Positions 45,069 through 52,148 of a DNA stretch of 64,000 nucleotides are shown here, one piece after another. Source of the DNA: an uncultured Oscillospiraceae bacterium. Its GTDB lineage: Bacteria; Bacillota_A; Clostridia; Oscillospirales; Oscillospiraceae. The stretch is from assembly GCA_910579155.1 (NCBI GenBank), contig CAJTTS010000002.1, forward strand, positions 46,087 through 110,086, in the 5' to 3' direction. Position 1 is the first letter of the stretch; each line of letters begins with the position of its first letter. Both the position numbers and the translations under genes were made by a program. The notes beneath the pieces were generated by a model that saw nothing but the letters and a program-made list of their open reading frames with translations, was not told the DNA's origin and searched no databases.

Positions 45069-45845
45069 ATGAACAGCGTCATCTATGCAGGCAAGCACGC
45101 CCTCACCTGGACCGTCTCCCGCCATGTCCACCGGGCCTGGGAGCTGATTTACTGTACCGGCGGCAGTGGTGAAATGGTCTTTGAGGACCGCACCCTGTCC
45201 TACAGCGTCCATGACGTGGCCGTCATTCCGCCCATGATCCCCCACTCCAACCAGAGCGAGGAGGGCTTTACCAACATCCACATAAATCTGATGGACGCCG
45301 CTCTGCCCACCGCCGAGCCGCTCGTCATCAGGGCCGACTCCAACGGCTTCCTGCTGGACGCGTTCAAAGCCGCATTCTACTACTACTCGGAGGCCGCCGC
45401 AGGCCGGGCGCTGCTGCCCATCTACGGCCAGCTTATCACGGCCTTCTTCACCACCTACCAGCCCTTCCGGCGGCATAGCGAGGTGATCCAGCAGATCGAG
45501 GACAACATTCTCCACCACTATCCGGACTGCTCCTACGACCTGAACGCCTACCTCGGCTCCCTCCCCTTCAACACGGAGTATCTGAAGAAGATGTTCAAGA
45601 AGGAGACGGGCCTGACGCCCCTGCAATATCTGACGGGCAAACGCCTGGAGAACGCCGCCAGCACCTTGTCCACCTTCTATGGGAAGGGCAACGTCTCGGA
45701 GACGGCGCGGCTGTGCGGTTTTTCCGATCCGCTTTATTTCTCCCGGCTGTTCAAGAAGAGGTACGGCGTCTCTCCCCGGAGCTACACGGGCGAGGAGGCC
45801 GCCGCCAAGGCGCAGGACCCGGACAGCATGAAGATTATGCTCTGA
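45069..45845 (+). CDS. AraC-family transcriptional regulator
   Basis: The 258-residue protein has an N-terminal cupin-like sensor (HRAWELIYCTGGSGEMVFED, IPPMIPHSN) and two C-terminal helix-turn-helix units (AYLGSLPFNTEYLKKMFKKE and SETARLCGFSDPLYFSRLFK), the standard AraC/XylS layout. It probably senses a pectin breakdown product and activates the flanking operons (inference). The ATG at 45069 lies behind GGAGG; a TTG at 45039 has no such site. Its last 11 bases overlap the 3' end of the convergent GH105 gene, so the two transcripts must overlap. Confidence 0.9.
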   Translation: MNSVIYAGKHALTWTVSRHVHRAWELIYCTGGSGEMVFEDRTLSYSVHDVAVIPPMIPHSNQSEEGFTNIHINLMDAALPTAEPLVIRADSNGFLLDAFKAAFYYYSEAAAGRALLPIYGQLITAFFTTYQPFRRHSEVIQQIEDNILHHYPDCSYDLNAYLGSLPFNTEYLKKMFKKETGLTPLQYLTGKRLENAASTLSTFYGKGNVSETARLCGFSDPLYFSRLFKKRYGVSPRSYTGEEAAAKAQDPDSMKIML

Positions 45846-46965
45846 GCCGCTTGACCTCCGTATAGGCCAGCACAAAGGGGGCCACGCCCTTGGCGTCGTT
45901 GGCCACCACCGGCTCGGAGATGTAGTACTCATAGGAGCCGTCCCTCCGGCGGTTGTTCTCCGGGCCCAGCCCGGCCACCAGGCAGATGCCGCCCAGGTCC
46001 AGCCCGGTTTCCGTAAAGGTCAGATACTTTTCCATGATGCCGTCGAAGGTCTTTTGGCCTTTGGCGGCATATGCTTTGTCCAGAACGCCCAGCCGGGCGC
46101 CCTTCAGCATGGCGTAGGCCATCATGGCGCTGCCGCTGGTTTCCAGGTAGTTGCCCTCGCGTGGGCCCTGGTCGGGCACCTGCCAGTACAGGCCGGTCTC
46201 TCCGTCCACGTAGCGGTCAATGGAGGCCATCAGCTCGGCGAAAATGACGCGCAGGCTGTCCCGGTCCTCCCCCCCGGGCAGGATGTCCAGCAGGTCGGCC
46301 AGCGCCACGGCAAACCACCCCAGGGACCGCAGCCAGAAGTTTTTGGAGCACCCGGTGTCCTGATCCGCCCAAAAGGCGGTTTTGGAGGCGTCGTAGCCGT
46401 GGAAGTACAATCCCTTCTTCTCCGAGAACATCCTGGTCCGCACGTTTTTGATCTGCCCCACGGTGTCGGAGTAATCCCCGCCGCCGAAGTGCTTCTCATA
46501 GAGAGCGTAAAACGGCTGGGCCATATAAATGCCGTCCAGCCACACCTGGTTTGGGTAGATGGCCTTGTGCCAGAAGTTCCCCTCCCAGGTGCGGGGCTGC
46601 TCGGCAAGCCGCCCCCGGAGGAAATCCGCCGCCTTGCGGTATTTCTCCTCCCCGGTGCGCTCATAAAGGGCGAACAGCACCCGGCCCTCGTTGATGTCGT
46701 CCAGGTTGGCGGCGTCGGGCTTGAAGGTGCGGATGGAGCCGTCCTCCCCGACAAAGTGGTCGGCGACGGCTTTCACAAAGTCGAAATAACGCCGGTCTCC
46801 TGTGAGGCCTTCCATCTCCGTCAGGGCGGTGAGCATACAGCCGTCGATGTAGTTCCAGGAGGCGGGCTTGCCCTCCCGGATTTTCTCCATGTTCCACGCC
46901 GTCCGCTCCGGGGTGGACTCCTCCACCAGTTGCAAGACATAGTTGTCGATTTTTTGATAATCCAT
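45835..46965 (-). CDS. Unsaturated rhamnogalacturonyl/glucuronyl hydrolase (GH105)
   Basis: The 376-residue (alpha/alpha)6-barrel enzyme matches YteR/YesR-type GH105 hydrolases, which remove the terminal unsaturated uronic acid from lyase-generated pectin oligosaccharides. Markers are WNYIDGCM, PNQVWLDGIYMAQPF with the catalytic aspartate Asp144 (Asp143 in YteR), and WLRSLGWFAVAL. It has no signal peptide, so it works in the cytoplasm on imported oligosaccharides. Its ATG overlaps the stop of the GH28 gene by one base, so the two are translationally coupled. Confidence 0.93.
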   Translation of the reverse strand: MDYQKIDNYVLQLVEESTPERTAWNMEKIREGKPASWNYIDGCMLTALTEMEGLTGDRRYFDFVKAVADHFVGEDGSIRTFKPDAANLDDINEGRVLFALYERTGEEKYRKAADFLRGRLAEQPRTWEGNFWHKAIYPNQVWLDGIYMAQPFYALYEKHFGGGDYSDTVGQIKNVRTRMFSEKKGLYFHGYDASKTAFWADQDTGCSKNFWLRSLGWFAVALADLLDILPGGEDRDSLRVIFAELMASIDRYVDGETGLYWQVPDQGPREGNYLETSGSAMMAYAMLKGARLGVLDKAYAAKGQKTFDGIMEKYLTFTETGLDLGGICLVAGLGPENNRRRDGSYEYYISEPVVANDAKGVAPFVLAYTEVKRLRA

Positions 46966-48533
46966 CAGTCTTCCTCAAAATTCTCGGTCTCCACCGACTC
47001 ATAGTGGTCGGCCACCAGGGCCTTCCCCTCCACGCCGTGGAGCTTCACGTTTTTCACGCGGATGGTCCTCACGTTATCCAGGTACAGGCCCAGGCGGCAC
47101 TGCTCCTGGTTCTGATTCTTCATAGAGGGCATGCCGGGCTTGGCGTCGTCGGCGAAGGACACGCTGATGTTTTCCATCGCAACCTCGCCGATGGGGCTCT
47201 CAGGCAGACCGTCGATGTAGCAGGCGGCCACCTCCGCGCCGGTGCACTCCATGTTCCGGAAGGCAAAGGAGCCCAGGTGGGGCGTCCGGTCGTCCACCGG
47301 CAGCGGGTCCCGGCACCAGACGTATTCCTCATACCGGTCCGGGTCACAGCAGTTGTACCACATGTTGATGACGATGGGCGTAAGCACCTTATCCATGCGG
47401 ATGCCATCGAACAGCACGTTGTCGATGACGCTGTCCTTCCCCCGCCCCCGGCGGGTCTTGATGCGCAACCCCCGGTCGGTGGCGCGGAAGTAACACTTTG
47501 TCACGCTGAGGTTGCGGATGCCCGCAGCCAGCTCGCTGCCCAGGGTCACCGCCCCGTGGCCGAACTCCATCAGACAGTTGCGGATGGTGTGGTGGTCGGC
47601 GGGGGTCTTGTACTTCAGCGCCATATCCAGCTTGCCCGCCTTCACCGCGATACAGTCGTCCCCCACGGAGAACTTGCAGCCGATGATATCCACCCCGTCG
47701 CAGCTCTCCGGGTCCACGCCGTCGGTGTTGGGGCTGACCTTGGGCGCGGTGACAAAGCAGTCCAGCATGGCAAAGCGCTGGGAGAACAGCGGGTGGATGT
47801 GCCATGCGGGGCCGTTCTTTACGGTCACCCCGTGGATGGCCACGTCCTTGCACCGGTTCATCAGGATCACATGGGGCCGGGCGGCGGGGAAGCTCTTGAA
47901 ATCCCCCCACCAGTCGCCGTTTTGCCCGTTGCCGTCGATGACGCCCTCGCCCACAATGGCGATGTCCTCGGCGTAGGACGCCTGGAGCAGGGACTGGTAG
48001 GCGGGGATCTCCACTCCCTCGAAGCTGCTCTGGGGGACGGAATCCCCCGTCGCCGGGTCCACGGTAAAGCTGGGGATGATGGGGTAGCGGGCCCGGTCAG
48101 TGGAGCCCAGGATAACGGCCTCCTTGTCCAGGTCCAACGTGATGTGGCTTTTCAGGGACAGGGGCAGCGTGAGATAGGTCCCCGCCGGGAACCACAGCCG
48201 CCCCCCCTCGGGCAGGAAGCTGATGGCCGCCTGGAGGGCGGCGGTGTCCTCGTGGACCCCGTCCCCCACCGCGCCGAACTCCTTTACGTTTACACAGCAG
48301 GTCTCCGGCCCGGTGACCAGTTGAATCCGCTCTTCCCCGCCGCCGTCAAAGCTAACGGTGACGTCGTACTTGCTGTCGGGCTTCAGGCCGTGCAGCGAAA
48401 ATACGTTGGTATCGCGCCGGAGCCGGCGCTCTCCGTCCAGCAGGACGGTGTACCCGCCTTGGGCGTAATAGGGCGTATTGCCCTCCAGCTCCAGGCAGGC
48501 GGAGCTGCTTCCACAGTAGAGAATTTGTATCAT
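46965..48533 (-). CDS. Polygalacturonase-like glycoside hydrolase (GH28)
   Basis: The 522-residue right-handed beta-helix protein has the GH28 catalytic motifs in order: SPNTDGVDPESC (Asp271), VGDDCIAVKAG (291-293), EFGHGAVTLGSE (325-327) and LRIKT (357-360). A small N-terminal beta domain (about 1-80, fibronectin III-like) precedes the helix, as in exo-acting PehX and YteP-neighbour enzymes. No signal peptide is visible, so it should cut oligogalacturonides or rhamnogalacturonan pieces inside the cell. It precedes GH105 and follows a small membrane protein gene by 15 bases. Confidence 0.93.
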   Translation of the reverse strand: MIQILYCGSSSACLELEGNTPYYAQGGYTVLLDGERRLRRDTNVFSLHGLKPDSKYDVTVSFDGGGEERIQLVTGPETCCVNVKEFGAVGDGVHEDTAALQAAISFLPEGGRLWFPAGTYLTLPLSLKSHITLDLDKEAVILGSTDRARYPIIPSFTVDPATGDSVPQSSFEGVEIPAYQSLLQASYAEDIAIVGEGVIDGNGQNGDWWGDFKSFPAARPHVILMNRCKDVAIHGVTVKNGPAWHIHPLFSQRFAMLDCFVTAPKVSPNTDGVDPESCDGVDIIGCKFSVGDDCIAVKAGKLDMALKYKTPADHHTIRNCLMEFGHGAVTLGSELAAGIRNLSVTKCYFRATDRGLRIKTRRGRGKDSVIDNVLFDGIRMDKVLTPIVINMWYNCCDPDRYEEYVWCRDPLPVDDRTPHLGSFAFRNMECTGAEVAACYIDGLPESPIGEVAMENISVSFADDAKPGMPSMKNQNQEQCRLGLYLDNVRTIRVKNVKLHGVEGKALVADHYESVETENFEED

Positions 48534-48548
48534 GATTGAAAACCTCGA

Positions 48549-49184
48549 TCAGGCAGGCCTTTTCGCCGCGCTATGAACCATCCGGCTGATCGTCCGCTTC
48601 ATCTGGATGAGCAACAGGTCGATCCCCAGGCAGAACGCCCCGAACAGGACGGGTTCCACCCCCAGGGGCACGGTGTCCGTCGGTCCGGTGACGGCGATGA
48701 TGGCCAGGTTGATGACATTATACAGGGTCCAGACCAAAAACAGGATCACATAGCCGTATAAGATGTTGAGAAACAGCCCGGAATAGCTCTTCCGGGTCAC
48801 CATCATCCACCGGGCGTTCTCCCCTTTGGTCTTCTCGAAGAAGCGGAGCACCGGGTTGGTCAGCAGGTCGGTGACCACGCCCAAGGCAAAGCCGGTGACC
48901 ACCAGCAGATCCAGCTCGCTGCTCAGGAAGCCGCCCAGCCCCCACAGGAAGAAATAGCACACCGCTCCGGCAAACCAGGCCTTGATGAAAAGCATCTTCA
49001 CCCAGTCGGCGATCTTCATTTTGGGCCCTGAGCGGTAGGCGCGCAGCTCCTCCTCGGACACCGTCGGCGAGTTCTCCTCATTGGCGGTGACCAAATCGTT
49101 CACCGCATCGATTTTCAGCTTATAATAGTCCGACTGCCTCTCGATTTCCGGCTTTTGCGGCTGATTTCTATGTTTTTTGCTCAT
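48549..49184 (-). CDS. Small membrane protein of unknown function (four predicted helices)
   Basis: The 211-residue protein has a charged N-terminal tail (about 60 residues) and about four hydrophobic helices: WFAGAVCYFFLWGLGGFL, LDLLVVTGFALGVVTDLL, LNILYGYVILFLVWTLYNVI and VEPVLFGAFCLGIDLLLIQM. I recognise no family. It lies between the GH28 gene and another membrane protein in the pectin transporter operon, with its own GGAGA ribosome binding site. It could be an accessory transporter or membrane-organising protein; there is no sequence evidence for a particular role. Confidence 0.75.
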   Translation of the reverse strand: MSKKHRNQPQKPEIERQSDYYKLKIDAVNDLVTANEENSPTVSEEELRAYRSGPKMKIADWVKMLFIKAWFAGAVCYFFLWGLGGFLSSELDLLVVTGFALGVVTDLLTNPVLRFFEKTKGENARWMMVTRKSYSGLFLNILYGYVILFLVWTLYNVINLAIIAVTGPTDTVPLGVEPVLFGAFCLGIDLLLIQMKRTISRMVHSAAKRPA

Positions 49185-49204
49185 GAAGTCTCCTATTTGG
49201 CAGT

Positions 49205-49231
49205 TGGGAGGCCCGGACGTCGGGCCTCCCA
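49205..49231 (-). other. Stem-loop between two membrane protein genes
   Basis: An 11-base perfect stem (49205-49215 with 49221-49231) and 5-base loop lacks a T run on either side. It may attenuate transcription into the GH28/GH105 end of the operon or stabilise the upstream mRNA. Confidence 0.6.
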
Positions 49232-49283
49232 GATCCTGTCATCCGGTCGTTTTGATCCGCCGCCGGCGGGCCTGGGGCGCACC

Positions 49284-49853
49284 TTACGCCTCGCTGGAGA
49301 TGTCGATGGCCTCCATGCTGCCGTTGTCCCCCACGTCGATGGAGGTCTTGATCTTCCGCAGCCACTTGGAATACACCGGCAGCAACAAGGTGAGCGCGAT
49401 ACCCACCACCAGGATGATGATGTGGATGCGCAGATACTGCTGGGCGTAGGCGATATAAATGGTCTCATTGGTCACCGTGATGGGGTTGTCCGAGTAGAAC
49501 ACCGCCTGTACGATGGCGTTGAGGTAATACGCGTCTGCGAAGATGACGGCGCCCAGCATGGCAAGCAGCAGCACCAGCATGGGGACGTTGGTCTTCTTCC
49601 GGTAGGGGAACGCGTTGAGGAAGCACATGAAGGACAGCATGGAGAACAGCATGGCGGCAAAACCCGCCAGGCCCATCCCCGTACCTTGGATGCGGGCGGT
49701 GGTGTCCGAGATGTACATCAGGTTCAGGGAGTAGAACACGAAGGCGATCACCAGCACCGCCAGGGGGATCATCTGGGGCCGGCGCTTGATGGCCACGAGG
49801 AATTTACGCCAAGCCTCTTTCAGCCCGCCGCTCTGCTTCTTTTCCACCATCAT
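49284..49853 (-). CDS. Small membrane protein of unknown function (four predicted helices)
   Basis: The 189-residue protein has a short basic N-terminus and about four hydrophobic helices: MIPLAVLVIAFVFYSLNLMY, LAGFAAMLFSMLSFMCFL, VPMLVLLLAMLGAVIFADAY and IHIIILVVGIALTLLLPVYS. I recognise no family. Its ATG overlaps the stop of the ABC ATPase gene (ATGA), so it is translationally coupled to the ATPase, which argues for a shared complex with the importer. The C-terminal tail ends with an acidic segment. Confidence 0.75.
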   Translation of the reverse strand: MMVEKKQSGGLKEAWRKFLVAIKRRPQMIPLAVLVIAFVFYSLNLMYISDTTARIQGTGMGLAGFAAMLFSMLSFMCFLNAFPYRKKTNVPMLVLLLAMLGAVIFADAYYLNAIVQAVFYSDNPITVTNETIYIAYAQQYLRIHIIILVVGIALTLLLPVYSKWLRKIKTSIDVGDNGSMEAIDISSEA

Positions 49854-50926
49854 CCACCCCCCTTGATCGCATTGGTGGTCTCCTTGTCGAAGAAGTGCTT
49901 CCGGTCGAAGGTAAAGGACGCGGCGTCCCCCACCTTGTAGTCCCGCCAGCCCTTCAGCTTGGCGGAGATTCTGACGCCCTTGGCGCCGCCGATGTGGCCG
50001 TGGACCAGAGTGTTCATGCCCAGGTTCTCATTGGAGCTGACGGTGACGGGCACATCCGTACCCTCCACGATGTTCTCCGGGCGGACGCCCAGGGTAATCT
50101 CCTTGTTGTTGTAGGCCCGCAGGGTGTGCTTTTCCTCTTCGGTCAAACTCACCTGAAAGCCCTCGCCCACCAGCTTGCCGCCATCCACCCGCACGTCATA
50201 GAAATTCATGGGCGGCAGGCCGATGAAGCTGGCCACGAACACGTTGGCCGGGGAGTCGTACAGCTCCAGGGGCGTGCCCACCTGCTGCACGTGGCCCATG
50301 GACATGCACACGATGCGGTCGGCCAGAGTCAGCGCCTCGGTCTGGTCGTGGGTAACATACAGCATGGTAGCCTGCAACCTCTTGTGGAGCAGCAGAATTT
50401 CCCGCCGGGTGGCGCCGCGCAGCTTGGCATCCAGGTTGGACAGCGGCTCGTCGAACAAAAACACCTTGGGGTTGCGCACGATGGAGCGGCCCATGGCCAC
50501 CCGCTGGCGCTGTCCGCCGGACAACTGGGCGGGTTTTTTGTTCAACTGGCTGGTCAGACCCAGGATTTCCGCCGCGGCCAGCACCTTCTTGTGGATGACG
50601 TTGGGGTTCTCCTTGCGCAGGGTCAGGGAGAACGCCATATTTTCATAGATAGTCATATGGCCGTACAGGGCGTAGCTCTGGAACACCATGGCCATATCCC
50701 GGTCCTTGGCGGGGGTGGCGGTGATGTCCTTGCCGTCCAGCAGCAGCTTGCCCGCGGAGATGTCCTCCAGGCCGGCCACCATGCGCAGGGTGGTGGACTT
50801 GCCGCAGCCGGAGGGACCCACCAGCACGATGAGCTCGCCGTCCTTCACGTCCAGATTGAAGTCAAAGACCGCCTGCACGTTGTTGTCGTATATCTTGTCG
50901 ATATGCTGCAAGTTCAGTGTTGCCAT
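49850..50926 (-). CDS. ugpC: Sugar ABC importer ATPase, MsmX/UgpC type (copy 2)
   Basis: The 358-residue ATPase has Walker A GPSGCGKST (residues 37-45), Q-loop MVFQSYALYG, signature LSGGQRQRVAMGRS, Walker B VFLFDEPLSNLDAKL and a C-terminal TOBE-like region. It shares domain layout with the copy at 43821 but differs throughout, so it is not a recent duplicate. It is in the same operon as the substrate-binding lipoprotein and permeases and should be their dedicated motor. The ATG follows AAGGAGG. Confidence 0.93.
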   Translation of the reverse strand: MATLNLQHIDKIYDNNVQAVFDFNLDVKDGELIVLVGPSGCGKSTTLRMVAGLEDISAGKLLLDGKDITATPAKDRDMAMVFQSYALYGHMTIYENMAFSLTLRKENPNVIHKKVLAAAEILGLTSQLNKKPAQLSGGQRQRVAMGRSIVRNPKVFLFDEPLSNLDAKLRGATRREILLLHKRLQATMLYVTHDQTEALTLADRIVCMSMGHVQQVGTPLELYDSPANVFVASFIGLPPMNFYDVRVDGGKLVGEGFQVSLTEEEKHTLRAYNNKEITLGVRPENIVEGTDVPVTVSSNENLGMNTLVHGHIGGAKGVRISAKLKGWRDYKVGDAASFTFDRKHFFDKETTNAIKGGG

Positions 50927-50938
50927 GTCTTCGCCTCC

Positions 50939-51430
50939 TTATGCGCCCTGAGTCCCGAGGGACTTCAGATGCGCCTCCAGCTCGCCGCACCGGATGAAGT
51001 TCACCACGGCGGACCCGATCAGACAGCCTGCGGACACCGCCAGGTAAATCAGAATCCGGGTAAACTGAGCGTCCTGCATCACCACTACGGACGCGCCGTT
51101 GACGATGGTGGTGGCGCCGTGGGCCTGCGTGGGGATGATGAAAATGCGCACGATCTGCGCCAAGCCGATGACGGCCAGCACATAGGAATAATTTCGCTTG
51201 TAGTTCTTCACGCCCTCGGAGGCCAGGAACACCGCCAGCATGAAGACCAGGTTATAGACAATGGAGATGCCGATGAGATAATTATAATAGTAGGTATCCA
51301 CGTCGGATTTGTAGAGGCTCACGAAATAGAACACATTGAACAGGATGCCCAAGTAGGCCAGGTTGGCGGACATGGAGTTCTTGATAAAGCGCATCCGGTC
51401 CCGTTGTATCGTACGCTCTTCCGTGGTCAT
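50939..51430 (-). CDS. Small membrane protein of unknown function (four predicted helices)
   Basis: The 163-residue protein has about four hydrophobic helices: NLAYLGILFNVFYFVSLY, YLIGISIVYNLVFMLAVFLA, YSYVLAVIGLAQIVRIFIIP and ILIYLAVSAGCLIGSAVVNF. I recognise no family. The ATG at 51430 overlaps the stop of the preceding membrane protein gene (ATGA); a longer frame to 51520 lies inside that gene and is rejected. The pair lies between the solute-binding protein and the ATPase of a sugar importer. Confidence 0.75.
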   Translation of the reverse strand: MTTEERTIQRDRMRFIKNSMSANLAYLGILFNVFYFVSLYKSDVDTYYYNYLIGISIVYNLVFMLAVFLASEGVKNYKRNYSYVLAVIGLAQIVRIFIIPTQAHGATTIVNGASVVVMQDAQFTRILIYLAVSAGCLIGSAVVNFIRCGELEAHLKSLGTQGA

Positions 51431-52017
51431 CCCGCAGCCCTCCTTCCCTCTCCCACCAGCGCGGCCTCGTCCTTCATCAGGCGCACCTTCCAAACCGCGT
51501 TGGCGATGAGCAGCGCGCACACCGCCAGCAGCAGGCCGAACACCAGATAATGCGCGTCAAACCAGAAGGTGGACTCGGTGTACAGCGTGCCCCACATCTC
51601 GGCGTGCTCCTTCAGCGCGGAGAAATCCACCTGGAGGAACTGGGCCTTGAAAATCTCGATGTAGGTGTGGGCGAACCAGGCGTTGTACACGCCGCCCGCC
51701 ACAAACAGGCCGGTGGCCACATAGTTTCCGATGTAGTATCTTCTGCGGCAGTGGGTATTGGTGAGGAACAGCAACGCCCCCAGCAGAATCTGCACGATGC
51801 TCAGCATCAGGAACATGCGGTTGAACTCCTGCATGTTGTAGTAGACGATGGAGCCGGGCACATCGGTCTGAGTCAAGTTGTTGGGGTTCCTCATGGTATC
51901 GTAGAGGCTATCATACAGATCGGTCATGATCCCGAGCGTATAGAGGAAAAAGATCGCGCTCACAATGATAGCCGCCATACAAAGGATTTTCTGCGCGGTC
52001 ATTTGCTTTTTATACAT
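51427..52017 (-). CDS. Small membrane protein of unknown function (four predicted helices)
   Basis: The 196-residue protein has about four hydrophobic helices: KILCMAAIIVSAIFFLYTLG, MFLMLSIVQILLGALLFLTN, YIGNYVATGLFVAGGVYNAW and YLVFGLLLAVCALLIANAVW. I recognise no family. It is the first of a translationally coupled pair with 50939-51430 and follows the solute-binding protein after a 130-base gap that holds a stem-loop. A GGAGG ribosome binding site precedes the ATG. A partner in the pectin oligosaccharide importer is suggested only by position. Confidence 0.75.
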   Translation of the reverse strand: MYKKQMTAQKILCMAAIIVSAIFFLYTLGIMTDLYDSLYDTMRNPNNLTQTDVPGSIVYYNMQEFNRMFLMLSIVQILLGALLFLTNTHCRRRYYIGNYVATGLFVAGGVYNAWFAHTYIEIFKAQFLQVDFSALKEHAEMWGTLYTESTFWFDAHYLVFGLLLAVCALLIANAVWKVRLMKDEAALVGEGRRAAG

Positions 52018-52054
52018 GACGACCTCCTCCCAGGAAAATCAGGTCCTCCCCGCC

Positions 52055-52076
52055 CCGGGGAGCGGACGCTCCCCGG
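52055..52076 (-). other. GC-rich stem-loop downstream of the solute-binding protein gene
   Basis: CCGGGGAGCG and CGCTCCCCGG (52055-52064, 52067-52076) form a 10-base stem with a very tight loop and no T run. Such hairpins after binding-protein genes often stabilise the upstream mRNA and raise its product relative to later genes. Confidence 0.55.
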
Positions 52077-52148
52077 AACGGGCGAAGGCCGGAATGGTTA
52101 CGTTGGCTGTGACGCCGGTCTTATCTCAGCCCAGGGTGTGGGGCTGTC

